Shown in pieces: positions 27,602-37,065 of a stretch of 64,000 bases of DNA. A program made the position numbers and the translations under genes. Each line of letters starts with the position of its first letter. The stretch's first letter is position 1. Origin of the DNA: Burkholderia sp. BCC1644 (GTDB taxonomy: Bacteria; Pseudomonadota; Gammaproteobacteria; Burkholderiales; Burkholderiaceae); the NCBI RefSeq assembly GCF_902833225.1, contig NZ_CADFEI010000003.1:434001-498000 (forward strand). The letters run 5' to 3'. The notes beneath the pieces were generated by a model that was given only the letters and a program-made list of their open reading frames with translations, was not told the DNA's origin and did not search any database.

Positions 27602-28162
27602 CTACGCGGCCACGGTGGAAAGCGCATGCGGGCGCAGTTGCGGCACGGCGCGATCGACGGCGAGCGCGATGCGCTCGCGCAGCGCCGGGTTCGCGATCCG
27701 GTACTGGTCGAAGTCGCTTTCGGACGCGTACACGCCGATCGGCAGCGTGCGCGCCTGGAAGAAGCTGAACAGCGGCCGCAGTTGATGGTCGATCACGAGC
27801 GCATGTCGCTCGCTGCCGCCGGTGGCCGCGAGCAGCACGGGCACGTCGACGAGCGCGTCGTGGCGCACGAGGTCGAACAGGTGCTTGAACAGGCCCGTGT
27901 ATGACGCGCGATAGACCGGGCTCGCGACAACGAGCGCGTCGACCGTCTCGATCGCGCGGATCAGTGCTTCAAGGTCGGCCGGCACCTGCGCGCGCGTCAG
28001 CGCGCCGGCCAGCCGGCTGCCGATCTCGCCGAGTTCGATCAGCCGCGTATCGATCGGCAGCGCGGCGCCGAGTGCCGCGACGATCTCGTTGGTCAGCGTC
28101 AGCGTGCGCGACGGCCGTTGCAGGCTGCCCGATATCGCGACCACGTTGAGGGTGTTGCTCAT
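27602..28162 (-). CDS. msuE: NAD(P)H-dependent FMN reductase MsuE type
   Basis: A 186-residue flavodoxin-fold reductase that supplies FMNH2 to the SfnG/SsuD-type monooxygenase. The N-terminal strand-loop [15 protein letters not shown] binds the FMN phosphate, and [24 protein letters not shown] contains the SPVY motif of the MsuE/SsuE family. It is the first gene of the operon. A sigma-54 promoter lies 56 bases upstream of its ATG. Confidence 0.92.
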   Translation of the reverse strand: MSNTLNVVAISGSLQRPSRTLTLTNEIVAALGAALPIDTRLIELGEIGSRLAGALTRAQVPADLEALIRAIETVDALVVASPVYRASYTGLFKHLFDLVRHDALVDVPVLLAATGGSERHALVIDHQLRPLFSFFQARTLPIGVYASESDFDQYRIANPALRERIALAVDRAVPQLRPHALSTVAA

Positions 28163-28217
28163 GCGATGCGTTCCCGTTGTCGAGCCGCGTGTCGATGCGG
28201 CGATACCGCTTCGGGTC

Positions 28218-28233
28218 AGCAAGGAGCGTGCCA
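28218..28233 (-). promoter_or_regulatory. Sigma-54 (-24/-12) promoter of the msuE-sfnG-sfnB operon
   Basis: Read on the minus strand the site is TGGCACG-CTCC-TTGCT, which matches the RpoN consensus TGGCACG-N4-TTGCW at every defined base. It ends 56 bases before the msuE start codon. The divergent gene codes for a sigma-54 activator, so promoter and activator fit together. The rest of the 487-base gap (28163-28649) holds no gene. Confidence 0.88.
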
Positions 28234-28266
28234 TTCGCACGACTGTCTCGCGGCGTGATCGTCTGC

Positions 28267-28286
28267 ATCGCGAAGTTTTTCGCGAT
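28267..28286. promoter_or_regulatory. Perfect inverted repeat upstream of the sigma-54 promoter, candidate SfnR site
   Basis: ATCGCGAA-GTTT-TTCGCGAT is an 8-bp perfect inverted repeat centred about 50 bases upstream of the -24 element. This is a suitable place for an enhancer site bound by SfnR. The pairing is directly visible; the protein assigned to it is inferred. Confidence 0.5.
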
Positions 28287-28649
28287 CGCCCGCCTGGCGC
28301 GGCATTCGCCCAAATGCACGCGCGCGGCAAGCGTTCCGGTGCGCGTGTCACATCGATATTCCACGGCGTGATGAACCGGGTGAAGCGATCGTGCTTGCGA
28401 ACTGCTGCCCAGGAAGCAGCGCATCGCACGTCATCACATCGAATCCGGCGCTCATGCATCGGAGCAAGCCCGCTCACCCGCACCATTGCAGGTTCCGCAG
28501 CAATCGCGCTTTGGTTATCAGAAATCGATGCTTTTCGCGCGTGGCGAAACGTTGAACACTCTGCTGACCACGCAGCAGCCGGACTCGCTGCGCCCGTCGG
28601 CACGGGTCCGCTTCACCCGGCTCACCCGGCCATTCAACGGTTCATCGCC

Positions 28650-29804
28650 ATGACTTCCATTTCCGCATCGCCGCGCCCGCTCAACCTTCGTGTCGTCGCC
28701 GCGCGCCGCGACGCGTCGGAAACACACGATCCGTCCGACCTGCACGCTGCGGAACGCACCGCCTCCGTCCTGACGATGCCCGGACGCCCCGCACCGGCCC
28801 GCGCACGGGCGCAGGTGTTTGCCGATCCGCGTTCGCTCGCACTGCTCGAACAGGTGCGCCGTGTCGCACCGAGCGACGCGAACGTGCTGATCGTCGGCGA
28901 GACGGGCACCGGCAAGGAACTGATCGCGCGGCACGTGCACGATCTTGGCGATCGCCGCGACGGGCCGTTCGTCGCGGTGAACTGCGGCGCGTTCTCCGAC
29001 ACGCTCGTCGACAGCGAACTGTTCGGCCACGAGAAAGGCGCGTTTACGGGCGCCGTCAGCGCGAAGCCCGGCTGGTTCGAAGCCGCGCATGGCGGCACGC
29101 TGTTTCTCGACGAGATCGGCGACCTGCCGCTGTCGATGCAGGTCAAGCTGCTGCGCGTACTGCAGGAGCGCGAGGTCGTGCGGCTCGGTTCGCGCACGGG
29201 CATTCCGGTCGACGTGCGCGTGGTCGCGGCGACCAACGTCGATCTGCAACAGGCGGTGGCCGCCGGGCATTTCCGCGGCGACCTGTACTACCGTCTCAAT
29301 GTCGTGCAGCTCGCGGTACCGCCGCTGCGCGAGCGGCCGGGCGACATCCTGCCGCTCGCGCGTCACTTCTTCGACGGCTACCGCGCGCGCCTCGGCGACG
29401 GACCACGCAGCATCGATCCGCGCGCCGAGCGCCGGCTCGTGTCGCATCACTGGCCCGGCAATATCCGCGAACTGGAGAACGTGATCCATCACGCGCTGCT
29501 CGTGTGCCGCCACGATGTGCTGCGCGACACCGACCTGCACCTTGCGCCGCCATGCGCGCCGCCGGCCGTCATGCCTGCGCAGGAACCGTCCGCCCACGCT
29601 CAGGCAGCGTTCGAACATGCGCTGCGCGACCTGTTCGACGACGGACACGGCAACCTCTTCGAACACATCGAGGACACCGTGATGCGCGTCGCGTTCGACT
29701 TCAGCCACCGCAACCAGATCCGGGCCGCGCAGTTGCTCGGCATCAGCCGCAACGTGCTGCGCGCGCGGCTGATCCGCGCGAAGGTCATTGCAGCGCTGAA
29801 GTGA
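28650..29804 (+). CDS. sfnR: Sigma-54-dependent activator SfnR type
   Basis: A 384-residue enhancer-binding protein. An AAA+ domain (about 55-290) has Walker A GETGTGKE (83-90), the sigma-54 contact loop GAFTGA (130-135), Walker B LFLDE (151-155) and the arginine-finger region [13 protein letters not shown]-terminal Fis-type HTH follows ([21 protein letters not shown]). The N-terminal 55 residues carry no receiver or sensor domain, as in SfnR of Pseudomonas, which responds to sulfur limitation through its own expression. It is divergent from the operon it is expected to activate. Confidence 0.9.
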   Translation: MTSISASPRPLNLRVVAARRDASETHDPSDLHAAERTASVLTMPGRPAPARARAQVFADPRSLALLEQVRRVAPSDANVLIVGETGTGKELIARHVHDLGDRRDGPFVAVNCGAFSDTLVDSELFGHEKGAFTGAVSAKPGWFEAAHGGTLFLDEIGDLPLSMQVKLLRVLQEREVVRLGSRTGIPVDVRVVAATNVDLQQAVAAGHFRGDLYYRLNVVQLAVPPLRERPGDILPLARHFFDGYRARLGDGPRSIDPRAERRLVSHHWPGNIRELENVIHHALLVCRHDVLRDTDLHLAPPCAPPAVMPAQEPSAHAQAAFEHALRDLFDDGHGNLFEHIEDTVMRVAFDFSHRNQIRAAQLLGISRNVLRARLIRAKVIAALK

Positions 29805-30030
29805 CCGCAGCCGACGGTGCGATCGCGCCGCAATCCGTGCATTGACGTCCGAACCTGATGTATCGTGGCGCGAAGCACGTGCTGCGTTGCCGCTCCCGCA
29901 TCCGGTTGCCCGTCACGCAACCGCCCGCACCCGGCGGCCAGGCACCCGCACGATTCTCCGCAATACGAAAGCCGGCCGGCGCCCGTGCGGGCCCGGTCGC
30001 GCCCCGTTCACCCGTCCGGAATCCGCTGCC

Positions 30031-31731
30031 ATGAAAAAGCTTGTAAACCGCCCGTCCGATGTCGTGCGAGAAATGCTGGAAGGCATCGCGCGGCAATCGC
30101 CGCATCTCGCGATCCTCGGCGACGAGCACGTGCTCGTCCGCCAGCCGCTGCCCGAACCGTCTCAGCGCCCCGTCGCAATCCTGTCCGGCGGCGGCAGCGG
30201 CCACGAGCCCGCACACGGCGGCTATGTCGGCGAAGGGATGTTGAGCGCGGCCGTCTGCGGCGAGGTGTTCACGTCGCCGTCCACCGACGCCGTGCTCGCC
30301 GCGATCCGCGCGAGCGCCGGCCCCAACGGCGCGCTGCTGATCGTGAAGAACTACACGGGCGACCGGCTCAATTTCGGGCTCGCCGCCGAGCTTGCACGCG
30401 CCGAAGGCATTCCGGTCGAAACGGTCATCGTCGCCGACGACGTATCGCTGCGCGGCCGTGTCGACCGCGGCCAGCGGCGCGGGATCGCCGGCACCGTGCT
30501 GATCCACAAGCTCGCCGGCGCGGCCGCCGCGCGCGGGCTGCCGCTTGCCCGCGTCGCGGCCGTCGCGCGCGACGCGGCGGCCGAGCTCGGCACGATGGGC
30601 GTCGCACTCGACGGCTGCACGATCCCGGGCGCCGACAAGTCCGGCTTCAGCCTCGGCGATCACGAGATCGAGCTCGGCCTCGGCATTCATGGCGAGAAAG
30701 GCGTCGAACGCCGTGCGCCGCTGCCGGCCGATGCGCTGGTCGACACACTGCTGTCGAGCATCGCCGCCGATCTCGTGCTCGACCGCGGCGAACGCGTCGC
30801 GCTGTTCGTCAACGGTCTCGGCGCAACACCGGACATGGAGCTCGCGATCGTGCTGCGTGCCGCGTACGACAACCTGACCCGGCGCGGCATCGTCGTCGCG
30901 CGTGCTTGGGCCGGCACGTTCCTGTCCGCGCTGAACATGCCCGGCTGCTCGATCTCGGTGCTGCGGCTGAACGACGAACGCGCTTCGCTGCTCGACGCGC
31001 CGACGCAGGCGCGTGCGTGGCCGGGCGGTGGCGCGGTGAATGCGCAGATCCGCGTGGCCGCAGCGGCGTCGCAGGATGCGCCGCTGCCGCCGCTCGACGC
31101 GGCCGGCCGCGCATGGGCTGCACGTCTGCGGCCGGCGCTGCAGGCGGTTGCACAAACGCTGATCGACCACGAGCAGACGCTGACGGATCTCGATGCGGCG
31201 GCCGGCGACGGCGACCTCGGCGCGAGCATGCTGCGCGCCGCGCAAGCGATCCTCGCGTTGCCCGACACCGCGTACGCCACGCCGGCCGGCGCACTCGCGG
31301 CGCTCGGCGCGGCGTTGCGCCGCGCGATCGCCGGCAGCTCCGGGCCGTTCTATGCAACCGCGCTGCTGCGCGCGGCGCGCAGGCTGGCGGATGTCGCCGA
31401 GCCGTCGGCGCGCGACTGGGCCGCGGCATTCCGCGCGGCCGTGGATTCGATCAGTGAACTGGGTGGCGCGCACGCCGGCGACCGGACGATGCTCGATGCG
31501 CTGGTGCCGGCCGTCGACGCATTCAGCCGCGCGCTCGACAGCGATCGCGACACCGCAAGCGCATGGACGGCGGCCGTCGAAGCGGCCGTCGAAGGCGCGG
31601 AGGCCACCGCGCGCATGACACCGCGCGCGGGGCGTGCGAGCTATCTCGGCGAGCGTGCGATCGGCACGCCGGATGGCGGCGCGGTAGCCGTGTCGTACTG
31701 GTTGCGCGCGTTGCAGCCGCACGTGCGCTGA
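30031..31731 (+). CDS. Dihydroxyacetone kinase, fused DhaK-DhaL
   Basis: A 566-residue ATP-dependent glycerone kinase like that of Citrobacter. The DhaK part (1-340) contains GGGSGHEPAHGGYVGEGM (53-70) and the substrate-binding His220 in GLGIHGEKG, the same number as in the Citrobacter enzyme. After a short linker, the DhaL part (about 365-566) has the Mg-binding loop AGDGDLGASM (391-400) and the SSGPFYATAL nucleotide loop. It phosphorylates dihydroxyacetone or a related ketotriose. It stands alone: no glycerol dehydrogenase or PTS DhaM is nearby, so the source of its substrate is not evident. Confidence 0.93.
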   Translation: MKKLVNRPSDVVREMLEGIARQSPHLAILGDEHVLVRQPLPEPSQRPVAILSGGGSGHEPAHGGYVGEGMLSAAVCGEVFTSPSTDAVLAAIRASAGPNGALLIVKNYTGDRLNFGLAAELARAEGIPVETVIVADDVSLRGRVDRGQRRGIAGTVLIHKLAGAAAARGLPLARVAAVARDAAAELGTMGVALDGCTIPGADKSGFSLGDHEIELGLGIHGEKGVERRAPLPADALVDTLLSSIAADLVLDRGERVALFVNGLGATPDMELAIVLRAAYDNLTRRGIVVARAWAGTFLSALNMPGCSISVLRLNDERASLLDAPTQARAWPGGGAVNAQIRVAAAASQDAPLPPLDAAGRAWAARLRPALQAVAQTLIDHEQTLTDLDAAAGDGDLGASMLRAAQAILALPDTAYATPAGALAALGAALRRAIAGSSGPFYATALLRAARRLADVAEPSARDWAAAFRAAVDSISELGGAHAGDRTMLDALVPAVDAFSRALDSDRDTASAWTAAVEAAVEGAEATARMTPRAGRASYLGERAIGTPDGGAVAVSYWLRALQPHVR

Positions 31732-31745
31732 ACAGCGACGCGCGC

Positions 31746-31776
31746 GATGCGGGAAGGCGGTCGCGCCGCCCGCATC
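31746..31776. terminator. Hairpin between convergent dhaKL and membrane-protein genes
   Basis: GATGCGGG (31746-31753) pairs with CCCGCATC (31769-31776), with an inner GGCGG/CCGCC stem. It lies 15 bases after the kinase stop and reaches the stop of the opposite gene, so it can serve both. Confidence 0.65.
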
Positions 31777-32236
31777 AGCCTGCCTTCATCCGCCCGGGCA
31801 ACAGCATCGCGCCGACCAGCGCCGCGCCGAAACTCGCGAGCCAGCACCAGTAGCCGATCGCATCGAGGTGAACCGGCTCGACGGTGCCCGCTTCGTTCAC
31901 GACGATCCGGTGCTGCGACAGGAAGCTCAGCCCGAACAGCAGCGCGAGCGCGGCCAGCACGGCCGCTTGCACGCGCAGGCGCTTCACGGTCAGTAACCAC
32001 GCGCCGAACACGAGCGGGTTCGCGAGCCACGCAAAGATGCCGCCGAGCACGCCCATCCAGCCCGTCAACAGCACCTGCCAGCCATCGGCCCACGGGTGCG
32101 GGTCCGGCGCGCCGACGCGGAACGGCGCGGTGAACATCGCGACGAGATAGCACAGCATGCTGGCGGCGAGCAGTGCGGTGGCCGCGCGGCCCATCGGCTC
32201 ACGGATGGGCGCGGAGGAAGGCGTCGTCGGGTTCAT
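31775..32236 (-). CDS. Four-helix membrane protein, unknown function
   Basis: A 153-residue protein with four hydrophobic segments (ATALLAASMLCYLVAMF, GWMGVLGGIFAWLANPLVFGAWLL, QAAVLAALALLFGLSFL, YWCWLASFGAALVGAMLL). Between helices 3 and 4 is a periplasm-like loop (HRIVVNEAGTVEPVHLDAIG). I know no function. The ATG is chosen because the upstream residues of the open frame are Arg/Ser-rich and unlikely. It is separated from the transporter gene upstream by a hairpin. Confidence 0.75.
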   Translation of the reverse strand: MNPTTPSSAPIREPMGRAATALLAASMLCYLVAMFTAPFRVGAPDPHPWADGWQVLLTGWMGVLGGIFAWLANPLVFGAWLLTVKRLRVQAAVLAALALLFGLSFLSQHRIVVNEAGTVEPVHLDAIGYWCWLASFGAALVGAMLLPGRMKAG

Positions 32237-32366
32237 CGTGTCATCGCGTGCGGAAGATCGTCGCGATTCTGCCATACGCGGGCCGGCCGCCCTTCGGCTC
32301 AACGGCTTCGCCGGTACCGCGCCGCCGGCGCAGCGGCCCGCGCCTGCCGGCGCCCGGCCGCGTGCC

Positions 32367-32386
32367 GCGGGCGGCTTCGCGCCCGC
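32367..32386 (-). terminator. Small hairpin directly after the MHS transporter stop
   Basis: GCGGGC (32367-32372) pairs with GCCCGC (32381-32386) immediately downstream of the transporter stop codon on the minus strand. The six GC pairs and 8-base loop make a plausible but modest terminator, with no T run. Confidence 0.4.
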
Positions 32387-33715
32387 TCAGCGGGACACGG
32401 CGGCGGCGGCCGCCGCCCCGCTCGCCCGCACGCGCTTCGCCGGATGGGTTTCCGGCATCCGCCAGTACACGAGCAGCGAAATCGCCGCGCAGGCCGCGAC
32501 GTACCAGAAGAACATCGTCTCGCTGCCGCTCGCCTTCAGCCGCAGCGCGACGAACTCGGTCGTGCCGCCGAGGATCGCCGTCGTCAGCGCATACGGCAGC
32601 CCGACCGCCAGCGCACGGATCTGCGGCGGGAACAGCTCGGCCTTGACCAGCATGTGCACCGACGTGAACCCGCTCAGCACGACGAGCCCCGCGAACACCA
32701 GCGCGAACGCGGCGAGCGGATCGTGCACGTGTGCGAGCGTCGTGAAGATCGGCACCGACAGCAGCGTGCCGCCGATCCCGAACCACAGCAGCACCGGCCG
32801 GCGGCCGACATGGTCCGACACGAGGCCGAACAGCGGCTGCAGCGGCATGTACAGCAGCAGCGCGGCCGTGCAGATCCAGGTCGCCGTCTCCTTGTGCAGC
32901 CCGACCGAGTTGACGAGGTACTTCTGCATGTAGACGGTATACGTGTAGAACGCGACGGTGCCGCCGATCGTGATGCCGATCGCGAGCAGCAGTTCGCGCC
33001 AGTGGGCCGCGAGATCGGCCGACACCCGTGTCTTCGCCGCACGCGCGCGGCTGGCGATGAACGCATCGCTCTCGACGACGTTGCGGCGCATGTAGAGCGC
33101 GAACAGCGCGAGCACGCCGCCGACGAAGAACGGGATCCGCCAGCCCCAGCGTTCGATGTCGTGCGTGCCGGCGAAGATCCGCTGCATCGCGAGCATCAGG
33201 CCGAGCGCGACGAGCTGGCCGGCCACCACGCTCACCTGCAGGAAGCCGACGTAGAAGCCGCGCCGGTTCGGCGGGGCGATCTCGCTCAGGTAGGTTGCGC
33301 TGGTGCCGTATTCGCCGCCCATGCTGAGCCCCTGCAGCAACCGTGCGGCAACGAGCAGCACCGGCGCGAGCACGCCGATCGTCGCATAGCCGGGCGTGAT
33401 GGCGATCAGCATCGATCCCGCGCACATCGCGAGCACCGACTTCGTCAGCGCGGCCTTGCGCCCGCGCCGGTCCGCATACAGGCCGACGAGCCAGCTTCCC
33501 GCCGGCCGTGCGATATACCCGACGGCCGCGATCGCCGCGGTGTTCATCAACTGCACGGTCGGGCGGTCGGCGGGAAAGAACGACGGCGCGAAGTAGATCG
33601 AGAAGATGCTGTAGGCGAGAAAGTCGTACCACTCGATCAGGTTGCCGGCCAGCCCGCCGACGATCGAGCCGATGCGCGGCGGTTCGCCGGCGGCTTCGGG
33701 AGAAGAAGGTGCCAC
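32387..33715 (-). CDS. MFS transporter of the metabolite:H+ symporter (MHS) family
   Basis: A 442-residue, 12-helix importer. SIVGGLAGNLIEWYDFLAYS near residue 20, ADRRGRKAAL between helices 2 and 3, and LLQGLSMGGEYGTSATYLSEIAP are hallmarks of MHS proteins such as ShiA and KgtP, which import carboxylates by proton symport. The GTG start has GGAGA seven bases upstream. It is the last gene of a four-gene operon with a PEP-mutase-type lyase and an amidohydrolase, so an organic acid is the likely cargo. Confidence 0.9.
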   Translation of the reverse strand: MAPSSPEAAGEPPRIGSIVGGLAGNLIEWYDFLAYSIFSIYFAPSFFPADRPTVQLMNTAAIAAVGYIARPAGSWLVGLYADRRGRKAALTKSVLAMCAGSMLIAITPGYATIGVLAPVLLVAARLLQGLSMGGEYGTSATYLSEIAPPNRRGFYVGFLQVSVVAGQLVALGLMLAMQRIFAGTHDIERWGWRIPFFVGGVLALFALYMRRNVVESDAFIASRARAAKTRVSADLAAHWRELLLAIGITIGGTVAFYTYTVYMQKYLVNSVGLHKETATWICTAALLLYMPLQPLFGLVSDHVGRRPVLLWFGIGGTLLSVPIFTTLAHVHDPLAAFALVFAGLVVLSGFTSVHMLVKAELFPPQIRALAVGLPYALTTAILGGTTEFVALRLKASGSETMFFWYVAACAAISLLVYWRMPETHPAKRVRASGAAAAAAVSR

Positions 33716-33804
33716 GGTTGTCTCCAGGTTTTGTTCGTATGTGCCGGGCGGCTGCCGATATCGCCCGTGCCGGCTGCGGACGGGCGTTACACGCGTTATG
33801 CGCG

Positions 33805-34692
33805 TTATGCGCGGTCGGCCGCGTAGCGGGCGTCGAGCGCGTCGAAGCGCGCCTTGTCGACGAGCCGCTGCCGTTCGGCGAACGGCGCGACGAGCGCGGG
33901 ATTCTCGTCGAGCCGCCCCGTGTCGCGCAGCTCCGTCAGCGCGGCCTGCATCCCGCGCACCGCGCCTTGCAGCGCCGCGTTCGCATACAGCACCACGCCG
34001 TAGCCGAGGCGCGCGAGCGCGTCGCGCGAACGCGTCGGCGTCTTGCCGCCGATCACGATGTTGATGAGCTGCGGCGTGTCGAACAGCGCCGGCAGACGCT
34101 CGACGTCCTCCGCTGACTCCATCGCCTCGATGAACAGCACGTCCGCGCCCGCTTCCGCATAACGATGGGCTCGCTCGATCGCGTCGTCGATGCCGTGGAC
34201 CGCGGCCGCATCGGTGCGCGCGACGATCAGCAGGTTCGGATCCACGCGCGCGTCGATGGCCGCCTTCAGCTTGCCGACCATCTCGCCGGCCTCGATCACT
34301 TCCTTGCCCGCGAAATGGCCGCACTTCTTCGGCAGCACCTGGTCTTCGAGCTGGATCGCGTCCGCGCCGCTGCGCTCGAGCGTGCGCACCGTGTGCAGCA
34401 CGTTCAGCGCATTGCCGAAACCGGTATCGGCATCGACCATCAGCGGCAGCTCGACCGCGTCGCGCACGCGCGCCGTGTGTTCGGCCAGCTCGCCGAGCCC
34501 GACGAAGCCGAGATCGGGCAGGCCGAGCGACATGTTGGTGACGCCCGCGCCGCTCAGGTACAGCGCGCCGAAGCCGAGATCGGCCGCGACGCGTGCGCTG
34601 AGCGCATTGAACGTGCCGGCGACGAGCAGCCCCTGGCGGGAAGCGATGCTGCGCCGGAACCCGGCGCGACGAAGTGCGGTGTGATCGGACAT
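33805..34692 (-). CDS. Isocitrate lyase/PEP mutase superfamily lyase
   Basis: A 295-residue TIM-barrel enzyme that forms or breaks C-C or P-C bonds next to a carboxylate. The Mg-binding element DADTGFGN is at 87-94 and the catalytic loop KKCGH at 122-126, as in methylisocitrate lyase and relatives. QLEDQVLPKKCGHFAGKEVI suggests lyase or oxaloacetate-decarboxylase-like activity rather than phosphonate formation. It lies 8 bases after the amidohydrolase gene. The start at 34692 has GAGG upstream; an ATG four codons earlier overlaps the previous stop. Confidence 0.88.
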   Translation of the reverse strand: MSDHTALRRAGFRRSIASRQGLLVAGTFNALSARVAADLGFGALYLSGAGVTNMSLGLPDLGFVGLGELAEHTARVRDAVELPLMVDADTGFGNALNVLHTVRTLERSGADAIQLEDQVLPKKCGHFAGKEVIEAGEMVGKLKAAIDARVDPNLLIVARTDAAAVHGIDDAIERAHRYAEAGADVLFIEAMESAEDVERLPALFDTPQLINIVIGGKTPTRSRDALARLGYGVVLYANAALQGAVRGMQAALTELRDTGRLDENPALVAPFAERQRLVDKARFDALDARYAADRA

Positions 34693-34700
34693 GCGGGGCC

Positions 34701-35591
34701 TCATTGGTCGAAACGAAACAGGGTGCGCGGCGAATCGCGCAGCACGCGCAGGCGCTCGCCGGAGTCGGGCAGCCAGCGCGCGAGCGCCGCATACGTCGCG
34801 TCGAAGTCGACGCGTTCGCGGTGCTGCGTGTGCGGCCAGTCGCTGCCCCACACGAGCCGCTCGGCCGTGAACGCGGTGCGCAGCGCGCGCGCGGCGCCGA
34901 ACGCGTCGATCGCGCCGTCGCCGGCCACGCTGTTGCGATACGCGGCCGACAGCTTGACCCAGACGCGGCCGGTATCCGCGAGCAGCAGCAGGCGGCGGAA
35001 GCTGGGCGCGCGTTCGGCGAGCGCGGGCGACGGGCGGCCGAAATGGTCGATCACCAGCGTGCACGATTGCGCGAGCAGCGGCGCCGTGATGGTGTGCAGG
35101 TCCTCGATGCCGCGATGGATCTCGACGTGCCAGCCGAGCGCGTTGATGCGGGCGAACAGTGCGCGCCAAGCGGGTGCGCCGAAATCCGGAATCGGCAGCC
35201 CGACGAGGTTCAGCCGCATGCCGACCACGCCCGCCCGGTCGAGCGCATCGAGGTCGCGATCCGAAATCGTCGGGTCGACCACCGCGACACCACGAAAGCG
35301 GCGCGGGTAACGCCGCAGCACGTCGACGAAGAACGCGTTGTCGGTGCCGAGAAAGCTCGGCTGCACCAGTACCGCGTGCGTGATGCCGTGTTCGGCGAGA
35401 TGCGCGACGTACGTGTCGAGCGACGCGTCGTAGTCGGGCGCGTGCCGCACCACCGGCGCGAGCGGCAGGCCGCGCGCGAATACATGCGCATGCGCATCGA
35501 TGGCGGCGACGGCCGGGTCCGCTGTACACCACGCGTCCATCGACCGCGCAGCCGGAATCTGTTCGACGAGGTGAGTCACGAGTCGATCCAT
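34701..35591 (-). CDS. Amidohydrolase-2 family hydrolase (lactonase-like)
   Basis: A 296-residue TIM-barrel hydrolase of the amidohydrolase_2 (LigI/4-sulfomuconolactonase-like) group. The first metal-type motif DAHAHVF is at 32-38; HVEIHRG and TLVIDHFGRP follow in mid-protein, and the GSDWPHTQH motif with the catalytic Asp is near residue 250. Such enzymes open lactones or pyrone dicarboxylates. With the lyase that follows, it may turn a lactone into a hydroxy-acid that is then cleaved (inference). Confidence 0.88.
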   Translation of the reverse strand: MDRLVTHLVEQIPAARSMDAWCTADPAVAAIDAHAHVFARGLPLAPVVRHAPDYDASLDTYVAHLAEHGITHAVLVQPSFLGTDNAFFVDVLRRYPRRFRGVAVVDPTISDRDLDALDRAGVVGMRLNLVGLPIPDFGAPAWRALFARINALGWHVEIHRGIEDLHTITAPLLAQSCTLVIDHFGRPSPALAERAPSFRRLLLLADTGRVWVKLSAAYRNSVAGDGAIDAFGAARALRTAFTAERLVWGSDWPHTQHRERVDFDATYAALARWLPDSGERLRVLRDSPRTLFRFDQ

Positions 35592-35651
35592 GAAGTCTGC
35601 AAGAGGCGCCCGGCCGCAGTGCCGGGCGGTTCGGTGGCGACGCGGCGAACG

Positions 35652-36941
35652 CTACAGCGACGCCTCTGCGCGCGGCTGGCCCTCGGCATTCGCGTCACCG
35701 CCAGGCGCGACGCCGGACAACCGGTGGCTGCGGGCTTCGGGCAGGAACCACACCGCGATCACGACGAGCCCGTAGGCGATGCCCGCGTCGATGCCGAGTG
35801 CCGTGCCGAGCGGCAGCGACTCGCCCATGCGCCCGACCAGCACCGGGAAGCCGGCCGACACGATCCGGCCGAAGTTGTAGCAGAAGCCCACGCCGCGCCC
35901 GCGCACGTTGCGCGGGTAAAGCTCGTTGAACAGCGTGCCGAGCGTCGCCGGAATGCCGGCCGAGAACAGGCCGAGCGGGAACCCGAGCAGCAGCATCGCG
36001 ACATCGTTCAGCGGCAGGAACACGTACAGGTTCACCATCACCGCGCAGCACGCGGCGAACAGCATCACGTTGCGGCGGCGGCCGATCCGGTCCTGCAGGT
36101 ACGCACTCAGGAAGCAGCCGCAGATGAACGCGACGATCACGACCGCGAGATACGCGCCGGTGCCGAGCACCGACAGGTGGCGCTCGGTCTTCAGGTAGGT
36201 CGGCAGCCAGATCGTGATGGCGTGATAGCCGCCGTGTGCGCCGACGCCGATCAGGCCGCCGACCACCGTCGCGCGCAGCACCGACCGGTCGAAGATGCCG
36301 ACGGTCGGCCCATCGTCGGCGCTCGCTTGCGCCGATGCCTGGACCGGCGTCGCGTGCGGCGGCTCCGGAATCGCACGGCGGATATACAGCACCAGCAGCG
36401 CGGGCAATGCGCCGATCGCGAACAGCACGCGCCACGCCCACTCGGCCGGCACCCATGCGAACACCAGCATGTACAGCACCACGGCGCCGCCCCAGCCGAA
36501 CCCCCACGCGCTCTGCACGACGCCCATCGCCTTGCCGCGGTGGCGCGCGCCGACCGTTTCGGCGAGCAGCACGGCGCCCGCGGTCCATTCGCCGCCGAAA
36601 CCGAGGCCCTGCAGCGCCTTCAGTACGAGCAACTGCTCGAAGTTCTGCGCGAACGCGCTCAGGAACGTGAACAGCGAAAACCAGCACACGGTGATCTGCA
36701 GCGCGCGTACGCGGCCGTAGCGGTCGGCGATCATGCCGGCCAGCAACCCGCCGAGCGCACCGGACACGAGCGTCGCCCCGCCGATCAGCCCGGCCTGCCC
36801 CTTGCCGATGCCCCAGGTCGTGAGCAGCACGGGGATCACGAGGCTGAACATCTGCGTGTCGAGGCCGTCGAGCGCCCAGCCGGCAAAGCAGCCGCGCAAC
36901 GTGCGCCGTTCGGTCGTCGATAGTTCGCGGGTCCAGTTCAA
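35652..36941 (-). CDS. MFS transporter (aromatic/organic acid:H+ symporter type)
   Basis: A 429-residue, 12-helix major facilitator with GCFAGWALDGLDTQMFSLVIP near the N-terminus and ADRYGRVRAL between helices 2 and 3; RGFGVGFCYN-like elements in the second half fit the AAHS/sugar-phosphate branches. I chose TTG because GGAGA lies 6 bases upstream; the open frame before it is Arg-rich and contains the divergent promoter. It is the first gene of the operon, divergent to a LysR gene. Two importers in one operon suggests two related substrates or two stages of one. Confidence 0.86.
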   Translation of the reverse strand: MNWTRELSTTERRTLRGCFAGWALDGLDTQMFSLVIPVLLTTWGIGKGQAGLIGGATLVSGALGGLLAGMIADRYGRVRALQITVCWFSLFTFLSAFAQNFEQLLVLKALQGLGFGGEWTAGAVLLAETVGARHRGKAMGVVQSAWGFGWGGAVVLYMLVFAWVPAEWAWRVLFAIGALPALLVLYIRRAIPEPPHATPVQASAQASADDGPTVGIFDRSVLRATVVGGLIGVGAHGGYHAITIWLPTYLKTERHLSVLGTGAYLAVVIVAFICGCFLSAYLQDRIGRRRNVMLFAACCAVMVNLYVFLPLNDVAMLLLGFPLGLFSAGIPATLGTLFNELYPRNVRGRGVGFCYNFGRIVSAGFPVLVGRMGESLPLGTALGIDAGIAYGLVVIAVWFLPEARSHRLSGVAPGGDANAEGQPRAEASL

Positions 36942-37040
36942 TGCGGGTCTCCTCGTGTCGTCGTTCCATCGCGGCGCGCGGCGATGCCGTGGCCCGATGT
37001 GCATCCTATGAAGCGCTGGGATAATTCGCTACCATGTTTT

Positions 37041-37052
37041 GAATAATTATTC
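37041..37052. promoter_or_regulatory. AT palindrome in the MFS/LysR divergent promoter
   Basis: GAATAATTATTC is a perfect 12-bp palindrome, 13 bases before the LysR start codon, in a short AT-rich tract that contrasts with the surrounding GC-rich DNA. It could be part of a LysR binding site or the regulator's own promoter. Confidence 0.4.
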
Positions 37053-37065
37053 ATAACGCAAGCTT

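Noticed and set aside
28089..28649. Upstream extension of the sfnR reading frame
   Set aside because: It would run through the sigma-54 promoter and the start of msuE. The residues are Arg/Ser-rich, and the AAA+ protein begins normally at 28650.
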